Assembly (NCBI RefSeq): GCF_016405965.1
Contig: NZ_JAEFCD010000026.1
Coordinates: 1-64,000 of the forward strand
DNA: 64,000 bases
Direction: 5' to 3'
Source: Alteromonas sp. IB21
GTDB taxonomy: Bacteria; Pseudomonadota; Gammaproteobacteria; Enterobacterales; Alteromonadaceae
Program-made: the position numbers and the translations under genes
Shown: in pieces, positions 19,690 to 29,015 of the stretch
Layout of the letters: every line of letters starts with the position of its first letter
Numbering within the stretch: position 1 is the stretch's first letter
Notes under the pieces: model-generated
What the model was told of the DNA's origin: nothing
What the model saw: only the letters and a program-made list of their open reading frames with translations
Databases searched by the model: none

Positions 19690-19776
19690 GCTACACCTCC
19701 CGTTAATACCACTCACTTCCTTTACACAACGCAAGTACCGCTATATGGGATTGGTGAAAGCCTACTTTCAAGCATA

Positions 19777-20277
19777 TTACCCAAGCATGTAAGTACCTGT
19801 CCCAAAGGCTATATGATCGCCTTTTTCATTGTGCAATTCCATTCTGCAAACCACTAATTTACTGCCTTTGCGTATGACCGCCGCTGTAGCGATAAAACGC
19901 TCACCTCTTCCCGGTCTTAAGTAGTCAACGCGCATATCAATCGTGCCCATGGTAGGCAATCTAACTTGAAGGTCCGCAAGATGTTCAAGTGCGGTTTGCT
20001 TGATGGTTTCTATAATCGAAACTAAACCACCGATGGTGTCTAGCATAGTCGCTGTTACACCGCCGTGTAGGATTTTTTGCATTGGATTGCCGGTTAACGT
20101 GGGTTGCCAATTGAGATGCAAAGAAATCTGCGTTTCTAAACCGGTACCTTGCTTAACAAATTCTAAGCCTAGTAGCTGGTTAAACGGCATATTATCACGA
20201 AAAAGCGCAATCACATGATTGATCATAACGTGGTGGTCTATTTTTTTATTAGCCTTAGTATTCTCACTGAGAGACAT
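19777..20277 (-). CDS. Hotdog-fold thioesterase, YigI-like
   Basis: PaaI-type hotdog thioesterase (166 aa). The HGGVTATMLDTIGGLVSI segment holds the catalytic Asp-containing helix of the fold. DMRVDYLRPGRGERFIATAAVIRKGSKLVVCRMEL forms the following strands. Substrates are acyl-CoA thioesters in the family. Placement between recQ and rarD matches E. coli yigI, which is why I name that relative. Start chosen at ATG 20277 with AGGG 8 bases upstream; a second ATG at 20298 lies seven codons earlier. The gene is divergent from recQ. Confidence 0.85.
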   Translation of the reverse strand: MSLSENTKANKKIDHHVMINHVIALFRDNMPFNQLLGLEFVKQGTGLETQISLHLNWQPTLTGNPMQKILHGGVTATMLDTIGGLVSIIETIKQTALEHLADLQVRLPTMGTIDMRVDYLRPGRGERFIATAAVIRKGSKLVVCRMELHNEKGDHIAFGTGTYMLG

Positions 20278-20545
20278 GATGAATCCCTTTATTGTCAAAG
20301 TATCAATAACGTTACTATTGAAGATAACGAGAAGGGAAATTCATCCAACCAATGTTAGTTAATCAGGATAAGTTATGCGATTTGGCTCCGCCTGTGAGTT
20401 TATAAAACGTGAGTCCCCAACCTGCTCAAAAACCAAACACCTATAACGTTCTGACGGTTGCTGAGTCATGCTAACGCTGAATTTTCGTCTAGTTTTTGCA
20501 ATTGCCCCGTGAAGACATCTTCAAAAACGCGTAAAATCCAGCGCC

Positions 20546-22387
20546 ATGACTACTGCAATAGCTTCATTAGAATCCGAGCCGCAATCGCAAAGCGCTAAAA
20601 CACCTGAAACTGTCTTAAAAGATGTCTTCGGTTACGACGCATTTCGCGACGGTCAGGGCGAAGTCATTCACCACGTATGTGAAGGTAAAGACGCACTTGT
20701 ATTACTGCCCACAGGCGGTGGTAAGTCACTGTGCTATCAGATTCCTGCTCTGGTGCGAAGCGGCACAGCCATTGTTGTTTCTCCCCTCATTTCATTGATG
20801 CAAGATCAGGTAGAACAACTTAAAGCCCTAGGTGTAAAAGCGGCGTATCTCAATTCCACTTTAGACGTTGATGAGCAAGGGCAAATCAACGATGCTTTGC
20901 AGGCTGGTAAGCTTGACCTACTCTACGTATCACCTGAGCGACTGATGCAATATTACTTTCAACAGTCACTTTCACACGCTGATATTAGCCTGTTTGCCAT
21001 CGATGAAGCACACTGTGTGTCGCACTGGGGCCATGACTTTAGGCAAGATTACCGCGCGCTAGGTCAAATAAAGTCTCGCTTTCCTCATATACCCGTTATT
21101 GGATTAACCGCCACAGCAGACACTGCAACTCAAGCAGATATCCTAACCCAACTTAACCTGCAAGACCCGTTGGTTTATAAGGGAAGCTTCGACAGACCCA
21201 ACATTCGCTACCGCGTTATGAGTAAGTACAAAGCTTTCGACCAAGTGGTTGCGTATGTAAAACAGCAAGAGGGCAGCGGCATAATTTATTGTAACAGCCG
21301 TGCTAAAGTAGACGACCTACACGCAAAGCTTTTCAGACAAGGTTTTCGCTGTGCGGCTTATCACGCAGGCATGGATAGTGATGAGCGAGAGTTGGTTCAG
21401 CGCCAATTTCTCAACGACAAAGTCGACATTGTGGTAGCTACCGTTGCCTTTGGAATGGGCATCAATAAATCAAACGTTCGCTACGTTGTTCACCACGATG
21501 TGCCCCGCAGTGTGGAAAGTTATTATCAAGAAACAGGCCGTGCAGGCCGAGATGGTTTGGCGTCTGAAGCGCTATTATTGTTTGATGAAAAAGATGCAGC
21601 CCGCGTGAAGCAATGGATTGAGCAAGGCGAGATTGCCGAACGAAATCAAATTGAGCTACAAAAGTTTGCTGCCATGGAGGCATTTTCAGAAGCACAAACC
21701 TGTCGTCGGCAGGTATTGCTCAACTATTTTTCTCAGTTCAGCGACAGCGCCTGTGGCAACTGTGATATTTGCCTCGATCCACCGAAGATGATTGACGGCT
21801 TAGTGATTGCGCAAAAAGTATTGTCGTGTGTGCTGCGGCTTTCTCAACAAGCCGCTAGCCAATATGTTATCGATGTATTGCGAGGAAAGCAGTTACGGCG
21901 CCTACAAGAGGCAGGACATCATCAGCTTTCCACTTACGGCATAGGTAAAGATAAGTCTGATAGCTATTGGCACAATATTATCAATCAGTTAGTACACAAG
22001 GGGCTTATTCGTGTGGACATCACAGCACACGCGGCATTGCGACTAACTGAAGCCGCCCGCCCGGTGCTAAAAGGCGAAGTTGCTGTTAAACTTGCCGTAC
22101 CACGACTCGAGTTTAAGCCTGACAAGCAGAAAGCCAAACAGGCTCCAGCCAATTACGACAGAACATTATTTACCCGTCTTAAACATTTGCGAAAAGTGCT
22201 TGCAGAAGAAAACGAAGTGCCGCCCTACGTAGTATTTAGCGACGCCACTCTTGTTGATATGGCTTGCAAGCTCCCCACCACGCGCAACACCTTATTAGAC
22301 GTGAGTGGCGTAGGTCAAACCAAGCTAGAACGATATGGCGACGCGTTTATTCAGTTAATTGATGGTTACATTAATCGAGAGCACTAA
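20546..22387 (+). CDS. recQ: ATP-dependent DNA helicase RecQ
   Basis: RecQ helicase of 613 aa (E. coli 609), a 3'-to-5' helicase of the RecF recombination pathway. Motifs: TGGGKSLCYQIP (Walker A), DEAHCVSHWGHDFRQDY (II plus aromatic loop), GLTATAD (III), YYQETGRAGRDG (VI). The RQC zinc site CRRQVLLNYFSQ...CGNCDIC is intact, then winged-helix and a C-terminal HRDC domain from about residue 535. No clear Shine-Dalgarno site was seen before the ATG. Confidence 0.98.
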   Translation: MTTAIASLESEPQSQSAKTPETVLKDVFGYDAFRDGQGEVIHHVCEGKDALVLLPTGGGKSLCYQIPALVRSGTAIVVSPLISLMQDQVEQLKALGVKAAYLNSTLDVDEQGQINDALQAGKLDLLYVSPERLMQYYFQQSLSHADISLFAIDEAHCVSHWGHDFRQDYRALGQIKSRFPHIPVIGLTATADTATQADILTQLNLQDPLVYKGSFDRPNIRYRVMSKYKAFDQVVAYVKQQEGSGIIYCNSRAKVDDLHAKLFRQGFRCAAYHAGMDSDERELVQRQFLNDKVDIVVATVAFGMGINKSNVRYVVHHDVPRSVESYYQETGRAGRDGLASEALLLFDEKDAARVKQWIEQGEIAERNQIELQKFAAMEAFSEAQTCRRQVLLNYFSQFSDSACGNCDICLDPPKMIDGLVIAQKVLSCVLRLSQQAASQYVIDVLRGKQLRRLQEAGHHQLSTYGIGKDKSDSYWHNIINQLVHKGLIRVDITAHAALRLTEAARPVLKGEVAVKLAVPRLEFKPDKQKAKQAPANYDRTLFTRLKHLRKVLAEENEVPPYVVFSDATLVDMACKLPTTRNTLLDVSGVGQTKLERYGDAFIQLIDGYINREH

Positions 22388-22397
22388 AGGCTTATTG

Positions 22398-22426
22398 GCC
22401 AACTAGGGTTTGTATCCCCAGTTGGC
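22398..22426. terminator. Hairpin between convergent recQ and GST
   Basis: GCCAACT-A-GGG pairs with CCC-C-AGTTGGC with one mismatch and a short loop. It lies between two convergent genes, so it may stop both, but there is no clear U-run. Confidence 0.45.
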
Positions 22427-22460
22427 AGTAGGTCGCAGCAGATAAATGAAGGTACACACG

Positions 22461-23129
22461 CTAGGCGTAGGCGTATTCACCGCCTTTTTCTAACGCCGCT
22501 TTGTACGCTTCTCGAGCGTGGACGCGCTTAACATAGCCTTGAATTGCGTTGAAGTCCTTGGCTCTTCCGCTCGCTACCAACGACTCCAACGGAAAAATCA
22601 TTTGCACGTCGGCCCCGGTGGGCTCGTCGCCTGCAAACCAGGTATTTTTCGATAGGTAAGATTCTACGTAACGTAAACTCTGCGCTAAATTGGGGCCATA
22701 ATAAGCATTTAAAATACCGTCGATCAGCTTGTTAGTAATTGGCTTTATGAAGAATGGCTTAGACCCTTTTTGGCGTGCTTTTTCTAACACTAGATTTGCA
22801 ACAAGGGGCGGCATAAGCGACCCTTCTGCGAAGTGAAGCCAAAACCAATATTGCTGAAGTGCTTCTGGGTCTTGCGGAACAGCGAACGACTCGCTCGCGT
22901 GATGGCGCACGAGATACTCTACGATAGCGCCAGATTCAGCAATCGGCCCGTGGGGCGTGGTAAGAACAGGAGAACGACCTAGCGGATGTACTGCCCGCAG
23001 CGAGTCTGGCGCCAAATTAGTTTGGCTATCTCGTTGATAGAATTCTATTTTATACTCTACACCCAGCTCCTCAAGTAGCCAAAGTATTCGCTGTGAGCGA
23101 GAGTTATTTAAATGATGTAGTGTTAGCAT
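22461..23129 (-). CDS. Glutathione S-transferase family protein
   Basis: Glutathione S-transferase-like protein (222 aa) with an N-terminal thioredoxin-fold domain (MLTLHHLNNSRSQRILWLLEEL, then HPLGRSPVLTTPHGPIAESGAIVEYL, including the cis-Pro and the ESGAI glutathione site). An all-helical C-terminal domain (residues 90-222) follows. Such proteins conjugate or reduce electrophiles with glutathione; the substrate here is unknown. An AAGGACGAGGT stretch precedes the ATG. It is convergent with recQ. Confidence 0.9.
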   Translation of the reverse strand: MLTLHHLNNSRSQRILWLLEELGVEYKIEFYQRDSQTNLAPDSLRAVHPLGRSPVLTTPHGPIAESGAIVEYLVRHHASESFAVPQDPEALQQYWFWLHFAEGSLMPPLVANLVLEKARQKGSKPFFIKPITNKLIDGILNAYYGPNLAQSLRYVESYLSKNTWFAGDEPTGADVQMIFPLESLVASGRAKDFNAIQGYVKRVHAREAYKAALEKGGEYAYA

Positions 23130-23233
23130 ACCTCGTCCTTAATGCGCTTGAATTAACGCTGTAGTTATTGTGTTGTACTATATACACTTATTAACGCTAG
23201 CAGGTTTACATAAACCCATAAATTGACAGAACT

Positions 23234-23551
23234 ATGCAACCTTTTACTCTCCAAGATGTTCAACAACATGCCAGAATCAGCGAACAAAGCGTCGAGATTT
23301 GCCTTGAGCTACCTACCACACCACTAAAAACCCAACAGTGGGTATCGCACTTCTGTTCACTATTTAACTTTTCGATATCTGAAACTGACTGGGGAGCAGA
23401 TCGCTTTCAAGCCATTATCACAACGCAATCTAGCAATACTGCATTTCAATGCATGCTTTGTATAGAATGGCTGTGTGAAGCAATCTGGCTAGAACCCATT
23501 GGCACGCAGCAGTCTAGTCGCGCTATTTTTGATTACCTTACCCGTGCCTAG
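23234..23551 (+). CDS. Small hypothetical protein
   Basis: Unrecognised soluble protein of 105 aa. It has no signal peptide or membrane span. It is rich in Trp and Cys for its size (WVSHFCSLF, SETDWGADRF, CMLCIEWLCEAIWLEP), with a CxxxxxxC-like cluster at about 76-84, but no known zinc motif. It is flanked by the GST on the opposite strand and the large GGDEF-EAL gene downstream. I treat it as real because it has its own start and a long clean frame, but function cannot be inferred. Confidence 0.55.
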   Translation: MQPFTLQDVQQHARISEQSVEICLELPTTPLKTQQWVSHFCSLFNFSISETDWGADRFQAIITTQSSNTAFQCMLCIEWLCEAIWLEPIGTQQSSRAIFDYLTRA

Positions 23552-23683
23552 TAACGCAAAGTGCGCTTGGCTTTTAGGGCGGACTAGTATTATTCTAGAA
23601 AAACACTTGGGGTCAATGGACTTAGCGGCTAATCGTTTTTCCAAACCAACCACCCCAAAAAGCGTGCTCTAAGGAATTAACGA

Positions 23684-26524
23684 GTGGTAATAGCCCGGCT
23701 AACAAAGTATGCAGCAGCAATAATCATTAGTTGGGTGATGATTTGTTGTAACGCGCTGGCAAGCAGCCAGCTCGTTATCGATGAGTCATTTGAACGCGCC
23801 ATCATCAACCAACACGCAGAGCTTTCTCTTGCGCCAAACAGCGCTACCTATTTTGATATTTTAAACGGCAATGCCTCTAAGCCGTCCATGTCAGGCCCAA
23901 AAGCGCGTGAGCAAGTTTGGTATTCCACTAAGCTCACTCATTCTGGCTATAGCCCAATTCCACTCGTGCTCAATATTGAGCGGCTGAACGTCGATGATTT
24001 GCAAATCTATCTACTCGATAGTAGTCAACGTATTATCAAGTCTTATCGCTACCAAGCGGGTAAAGGCGACTTTTCATTAAAACAGCCTATTCCCAACATA
24101 CGGCTTGGATTCACGCTGCAGCCCTATCAAAACGCGCAGCTGTTAGTTTCCGTTAAAGATAGTGGTCTTAAATATTTCCCAATTGCCTTATGGGAAAGAG
24201 ACTTGCTAGCGCAGCACGACACAAACATGCTGATGCTGCTCGGCGCGGTATTGGGCGCGCTAACGCTTATCGCACTTTACTATTTGTTCTCCTATTTGAA
24301 TCAACGTATTCCTGCCCGCTTTTGGCTTACCATGGCCACCCTCGTTATCATTGCGCTGCTATTTATTACAGAAGGCGGGCTTGCACTTTGGCCTAACCTG
24401 ACTAACGCCAGTGAAAACTTTTACGCGGTAAGCCTTGGTATGCTTCTGCTTTGTATTGCGAAAGTGAATCATCACCTATTTTCACGGGTGCCAATTATAT
24501 TACGGTTAGTTAATTACGTTGTGCCGATTGCAGCTACCGTATATTGTTTGACGACCAACGCCTATAACACCACCATCACGTTACTAATACTCACAGCCGC
24601 CATGGGCCTTTACCATGTCGCTCTTGCACTTTTTTTCAAAGACAAAAACAGCATAGTTATCAGCACGACATACATTCTCGCATGGCTATCGTTTTTCGCA
24701 TTCTACGCATTAGTCACGCTAACGCTTTTCAGCAGCCTCATTTACACCGTTGGCGTCGCTATCGGTATGTTGATATTCGTCACGCTCGGGTTCTTATGTT
24801 TCGGATTTTCTGTCATCGCTAGAGAGCAGGCAAAGAATCGACACAAGCTTTCAACGCAGGCAGAGACCATTGCCAGCTTAAATCACTTTTACGATTTGTT
24901 TAGAAACTCAGCCGAAGGCCACTACACGTCAACGTGGGACGGAAAGTTAATATCTGTCAACCCCGCTATGTGTAAGGTGTTCGGGTACGAGAGCGAAGAA
25001 GAGATGCTGTTAGAAGCAGCCAGTGCGCTTACGTTTTATGCATCGCCCGAGGATAGACAAGTTTTATTGGGAACTGTATCTCAGGAAGGCCATGTCACTG
25101 GCAAGGAAATTCGTGGAAAACGCAAAGACGGCAGCGAATTTTGGTTCTCCTTGTCATGTCAGGTTCGGGAAAGCGAAGAAGGTAGCTTTCTGTACGGCTC
25201 GGTTATTGATATTACCGAGAAAAAACAGTCTGAACTCAGCCTCCAATATTTAGCCACCCACGACTCGCTGACTGGGGTATACAATAGACGTCAATTCGAA
25301 ACGCTATTTAGGGAGAAGGTGACGACACCCGGTGATATTCCTGTTTGTATACTTTTTTTAGATTTAGATCGTTTTAAAGTGGTTAATGACACCTGCGGGC
25401 ACAAAGCCGGTGATGTGTTGATCAAAGACCTTTCGCGCTTAATTGAAAACACCCTTACGCCTGATGCTCAAATTGGCCGACTTGGTGGCGATGAGTTTGG
25501 CATTATGTATTCGCAACGTAGCGTTGATGAAGTATATCTAAATGCCGTTAAAATATTGAATGCGGTCCAGGCCTATCGCTTTATGTGGGACAACCGCATT
25601 TTCAATTTAGGGGTCAGCATAGGCATGGTTGTCTGCGACGACACCGAAGTCAGCCCGGGTCAATACTTGAGCATGGCAGATGCCGCCTGTTATTTTGCGA
25701 AAGAGCAAGGCAGGAACCAAATTCACCGATACAATAAAAACGACGAAAGTATGCAGCGCTACCAGCGCGAGCTAGACTGGGTTTCATCCATTAACAATGC
25801 GTTAGAAGAAGGGCGCTTCGAGCTATACTATCAATCATTGCGTCCTTTAAACAAAACCAGCGACGGTCATTACTACGAAGTACTGTTAAGACTTCGAGAG
25901 AAAGACGGTACGTTAGTGGAGCCTGCTAATTTCTTGCCCACTGCAGAACGTTTCGAGATGAACGTGAGTGTAGACAAGTGGGTTGTAACGAATTCCTTTA
26001 AATGGCTCTCAGAAAACCCTGAGCACCTTTCTGAATTAAAACGATGCAGTATTAATTTAAACTGTCACTCTTTAGCTGACAGAGACTTCACGTTATTTAT
26101 TCTGAATGCCTTTGAAACATTCAAAATTCCCTATGACAAAATTTGTTTCGAGGTCATTGAGTCTGTCGCCATTATTAAGATGGAAGATACCCTTGCCTTC
26201 ATGAATACTTTCAATCGCCTGGGTTGCTCCTTTGCACTGGACGATTTTGGCAGTGGATTCTCTTCGTACAGCTATCTTAAGAGCTTGCCTGTTAGTCAGG
26301 TCAAGATTGACGGCATGTTCATTAAGGATATGCTGAATGACAACATCGATACGGCTATGGTCGCTTCAATTAACGATGTCGCGAAAGCGATGGGTATGCA
26401 GACCGTTGGCGAATTCGTTGAAGATGAAGGCACAATGGCCCAATTAGGCAAAATGGGAATCGATTTCGCCCAAGGGTATGGCGTTGCCAAACCCGCTCCA
26501 CTGCATGAATTTCAGCCTTTGTGA
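23684..26524 (+). CDS. DISM-PAS-GGDEF-EAL membrane regulator
   Basis: Cyclic-di-GMP turnover protein of 946 aa. Signal peptide (1-27), periplasmic DISM-type sensor domain (about 30-180), seven or so spans (about 183-375, the 7TMR-DISM pattern), PAS (about 395-515), GGDEF (about 525-690, intact GGDEF at 604-608) and EAL (700-946). The EAL tripeptide reads EVL (about residue 732), a common functional variant. NLN, EVIES, DDFGSGFSSYSYL, VKID and QGYGVAKP are present, so both activities look possible. No RxxD inhibitory site precedes GGDEF. Start is GTG with AGGA 8 bases upstream. The ligand of the sensor is unknown. Confidence 0.9.
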   Translation: MVIARLTKYAAAIIISWVMICCNALASSQLVIDESFERAIINQHAELSLAPNSATYFDILNGNASKPSMSGPKAREQVWYSTKLTHSGYSPIPLVLNIERLNVDDLQIYLLDSSQRIIKSYRYQAGKGDFSLKQPIPNIRLGFTLQPYQNAQLLVSVKDSGLKYFPIALWERDLLAQHDTNMLMLLGAVLGALTLIALYYLFSYLNQRIPARFWLTMATLVIIALLFITEGGLALWPNLTNASENFYAVSLGMLLLCIAKVNHHLFSRVPIILRLVNYVVPIAATVYCLTTNAYNTTITLLILTAAMGLYHVALALFFKDKNSIVISTTYILAWLSFFAFYALVTLTLFSSLIYTVGVAIGMLIFVTLGFLCFGFSVIAREQAKNRHKLSTQAETIASLNHFYDLFRNSAEGHYTSTWDGKLISVNPAMCKVFGYESEEEMLLEAASALTFYASPEDRQVLLGTVSQEGHVTGKEIRGKRKDGSEFWFSLSCQVRESEEGSFLYGSVIDITEKKQSELSLQYLATHDSLTGVYNRRQFETLFREKVTTPGDIPVCILFLDLDRFKVVNDTCGHKAGDVLIKDLSRLIENTLTPDAQIGRLGGDEFGIMYSQRSVDEVYLNAVKILNAVQAYRFMWDNRIFNLGVSIGMVVCDDTEVSPGQYLSMADAACYFAKEQGRNQIHRYNKNDESMQRYQRELDWVSSINNALEEGRFELYYQSLRPLNKTSDGHYYEVLLRLREKDGTLVEPANFLPTAERFEMNVSVDKWVVTNSFKWLSENPEHLSELKRCSINLNCHSLADRDFTLFILNAFETFKIPYDKICFEVIESVAIIKMEDTLAFMNTFNRLGCSFALDDFGSGFSSYSYLKSLPVSQVKIDGMFIKDMLNDNIDTAMVASINDVAKAMGMQTVGEFVEDEGTMAQLGKMGIDFAQGYGVAKPAPLHEFQPL

Positions 26525-26695
26525 TATCCCCCTCGATGTCGAACCACTATACCTGCGGTAACACGCCGCGATTACGAACATTTAAATCTCGCTGAGTAGG
26601 TAATTATCTATGCGGACTGGTATACTTAAATGGTAGACTTGTAAAAAAAGAAGTCATCCCCACTTAATGCCTACTGTTGACAGTGTAGAAGTAAC

Positions 26696-27310
26696 ATGAG
26701 TAGCAAACAGCCTAAATACGAATATGTCAGTACCGCCAAGTTACCCACGCGTATGGGAGACTTTAAAATACACGGTTTTGTAGAAGCCAGTGGACAAGAG
26801 CACGTCGCGCTTTCCTATGGTGAATGGAAAGAGGATGACGTTGTTCCTATTCGTATTCATTCTGAGTGCTTAACCGGTGACTCTTTATTTAGCACTCGAT
26901 GTGACTGTGGTTTTCAGCTGGAAAAAGCCATGCAGAATATTGTCGATAACGGTTACGGTGTGTTGCTGTATTTACGACAGGAAGGGCGTGGCATTGGCCT
27001 TCTAAACAAGATCCGCGCTTATAATCTTCAAGACAGCGGCATGGACACGGTGGAGGCGAACGAGCACCTTGGTTTTGATGCCGACTTGCGAAGTTATGAC
27101 ATCTGCAAACTTATGCTTGATACGCTCAATGTGAAGCACGTTGAGCTGATGACTAACAACCCTAAAAAGTTGGCCGCGCTTAAGGCGTTAGGTATTGACG
27201 TGGTAAGAAGAAAGCCAATCGACCACGGTATTACCAAAGACAACAAACACTATTTGAAAACGAAAACAGAAAAATTAGGTCACGCATTCGACCCTCACGT
27301 TTTTAAATAA
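26696..27310 (+). CDS. ribA: GTP cyclohydrolase II
   Basis: RibA (204 aa), first enzyme of riboflavin synthesis: GTP to 2,5-diamino-6-ribosylamino-4-pyrimidinone 5'-phosphate plus formate and pyrophosphate. The zinc cysteines are in [20 protein letters not shown], and the catalytic-loop signature is [16 protein letters not shown]. The C-terminus ends in a [15 protein letters not shown] segment typical of the family. Monofunctional: no RibB domain. It is followed by a hairpin terminator. Confidence 0.96.
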   Translation: MSSKQPKYEYVSTAKLPTRMGDFKIHGFVEASGQEHVALSYGEWKEDDVVPIRIHSECLTGDSLFSTRCDCGFQLEKAMQNIVDNGYGVLLYLRQEGRGIGLLNKIRAYNLQDSGMDTVEANEHLGFDADLRSYDICKLMLDTLNVKHVELMTNNPKKLAALKALGIDVVRRKPIDHGITKDNKHYLKTKTEKLGHAFDPHVFK

Positions 27311-27346
27311 CACGGCGATAAACCGGCCCTCCTCATATTCTTCTTT

Positions 27347-27373
27347 AAAGCGCCCATGTTAAGTGGGCGTTTT
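27347..27373 (+). terminator. Terminator after ribA
   Basis: Stem GCGCCCA / TGGGCGT (one G-T pair) with A3/T4 flanks, loop TGTTAAG, about 37 bases after the ribA stop. Confidence 0.75.
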
Positions 27374-27477
27374 CTATTCAGCTTCGGTTAATCATGGCGT
27401 AGTTATAACGTATACAGACTTACCACATTGCACACAACGAATGACTTTTTCATCGCTGCGCAATGTAAGGAGAATGT

Positions 27478-28926
27478 ATGAAAAACATAGCCCTAACTGT
27501 GATAGTAGCACTTTCTAGTGCCACTGTTATTCCTGCACTGGCGCAATCGAGCACAAATTTGACCCAAGCCACAGCGTCCATCGAGCAACACTCTGATGCG
27601 CAGCTAGACAGCGTGCTTGCCCCTATTGCACTTTACCCCGACACCCTGCTCACCCATATATTGATTGCTTCAACCTACCCTCTAGATGTGGTGGCTGCCG
27701 ACCGTTGGCGTCAAAGCAACAAGCACTTAACGCCTGAGCAAGTAGAAAACGTACTGACCAGTGTTTCTTGGGATCCCAGTGTGAAAGCACTCGCACCTTT
27801 TACCGAGCTGCTAAACACCATGGCCAATGATCTTGACTGGTTGCAGCAGCTTGGCGATAACGTGCTTATTGATCAAAGCCGCGTGCTCGACCGTGTGCAA
27901 GTGTTGCGTCAACACGCACACAATACAGGTAACTTAGTAACCAATGACTACATTGAAGTGGAAACCGAGCGGGAAAACACGAGGGAAATTATCTATATAG
28001 AGCCTCGTCAACGCGAAGTCGTTTACGTACCTTATTACGATCCACACGCAGTGTATGGGCATTGGTGGCATGCTACCTCGCCTGTGCACTGGCGACATCA
28101 TGTGGGCTATCACCATCATAGCAATGTATTTTGGTCACCCAGTATTCGCCTTTCGACGTTCTTCTTTTTTGGCGGTGTTCACTGGCACAGTCGGCACGTG
28201 GTCATACACCGTGAACCCGTGCGTCGCTATTATCACGGGAGCCCGAGAAAACGCGTGATCAATCGAGAGTATCGTCGATGGGAGCACAATACGGCGCATC
28301 GCCGAGCACGTTACGCTAACCATGTGGTCCATAGCGCGCCTTCACGCTATAAAAAAGCTAACCAAAGGCGAGAACAACATGTATCGAATAAGCAAGTTAG
28401 AACAATTAACTCTCCTACTCGCCACGGGGAAAAACACGCGGGCAAGCTAGCTACGCACACTCTCGATAAGGTTCCTGCAACGCGCATTATTGAGCCCAAA
28501 ACAGTATCGCCACTGAGGGAAAGTCGATTTAAAAATGGGCAAGGCACGGTAAACCGCAAACAATCTATTGAGCACGCGTTAAAGCGTAATCAGGCAGTGG
28601 CGAAAATTAGCAAGCCAACGAAGGAAAACACTTTAGCAAAGCTAAAAAAAGATAAGCCTGCCCGCATTGCGTCTGATGCGAAAGCGCCAAAGCGGATAGA
28701 GCAAAACACTCGGGAGCCACGCTTGCCGAAACAATACACCAACAAAGAACGAGTGGTGAGAGCAAGCCCGCAACCACGCTCTGTGGCAAAAGAGAGTAGT
28801 AAACCCAAGCGCATTCAGCGAACTAGCAATGCTAATACACGGTCAGTAAAACAAAATGGTAACTCGCAAAAACAGGTTATGCGGGTTGACCGAAGTGTTG
28901 CTCAAAGAAACTATGAAAAGCGTTAG
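27478..28926 (+). CDS. DUF3300 exported protein with basic tail
   Basis: Secreted protein of 482 aa. The signal peptide ends near PALAQ. Residues 35-195 match DUF3300 (QLDSVLAPIALYPDTLLTHILIASTYPLDVVAADRW and the IIYIEPRQREVVYVPYYDPHAVYG motif). A His/Trp-rich WWHATSPVHWRHHVGYHHH segment follows. The last 250 residues are low-complexity and strongly basic (Lys/Arg/Asn/Gln), with no obvious fold. Function of the family is unknown. A location in the periplasm or cell envelope is inference. AAGGAG lies 5 bases before the ATG. A 9-base inverted repeat follows the stop. Confidence 0.85.
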   Translation: MKNIALTVIVALSSATVIPALAQSSTNLTQATASIEQHSDAQLDSVLAPIALYPDTLLTHILIASTYPLDVVAADRWRQSNKHLTPEQVENVLTSVSWDPSVKALAPFTELLNTMANDLDWLQQLGDNVLIDQSRVLDRVQVLRQHAHNTGNLVTNDYIEVETERENTREIIYIEPRQREVVYVPYYDPHAVYGHWWHATSPVHWRHHVGYHHHSNVFWSPSIRLSTFFFFGGVHWHSRHVVIHREPVRRYYHGSPRKRVINREYRRWEHNTAHRRARYANHVVHSAPSRYKKANQRREQHVSNKQVRTINSPTRHGEKHAGKLATHTLDKVPATRIIEPKTVSPLRESRFKNGQGTVNRKQSIEHALKRNQAVAKISKPTKENTLAKLKKDKPARIASDAKAPKRIEQNTREPRLPKQYTNKERVVRASPQPRSVAKESSKPKRIQRTSNANTRSVKQNGNSQKQVMRVDRSVAQRNYEKR

Positions 28927-28941
28927 AACTTCTATGGGGCC

Positions 28942-28969
28942 GCTAGCTAGGACACAAGCGCTAGCTAGC
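28942..28969. terminator. CTAG-rich inverted repeat after DUF3300 gene
   Basis: GCTAGCTAG and its exact complement are separated by 10 bases, between convergent genes. There is no immediate U-run (next clear T stretch TCTTTTAAG is about 10 bases on), so stop function is possible but uncertain. Confidence 0.45.
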
Positions 28970-29015
28970 AACCAGCGCCTCTTTTAAGATATAAGCCTCA
29001 GACGCAATTACATGG

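Noticed and set aside
19376-19792. 138-codon plus-strand frame
   Set aside because: It is antisense to mgtE and covers its promoter side; its residues look like a shadow of the acidic MgtE N-domain.
23607-23658. TTGGGGT / ACCCCAA repeat before the large GGDEF-EAL gene
   Set aside because: Only 7 bases with a 38-base loop; too weak to call a second REP copy.
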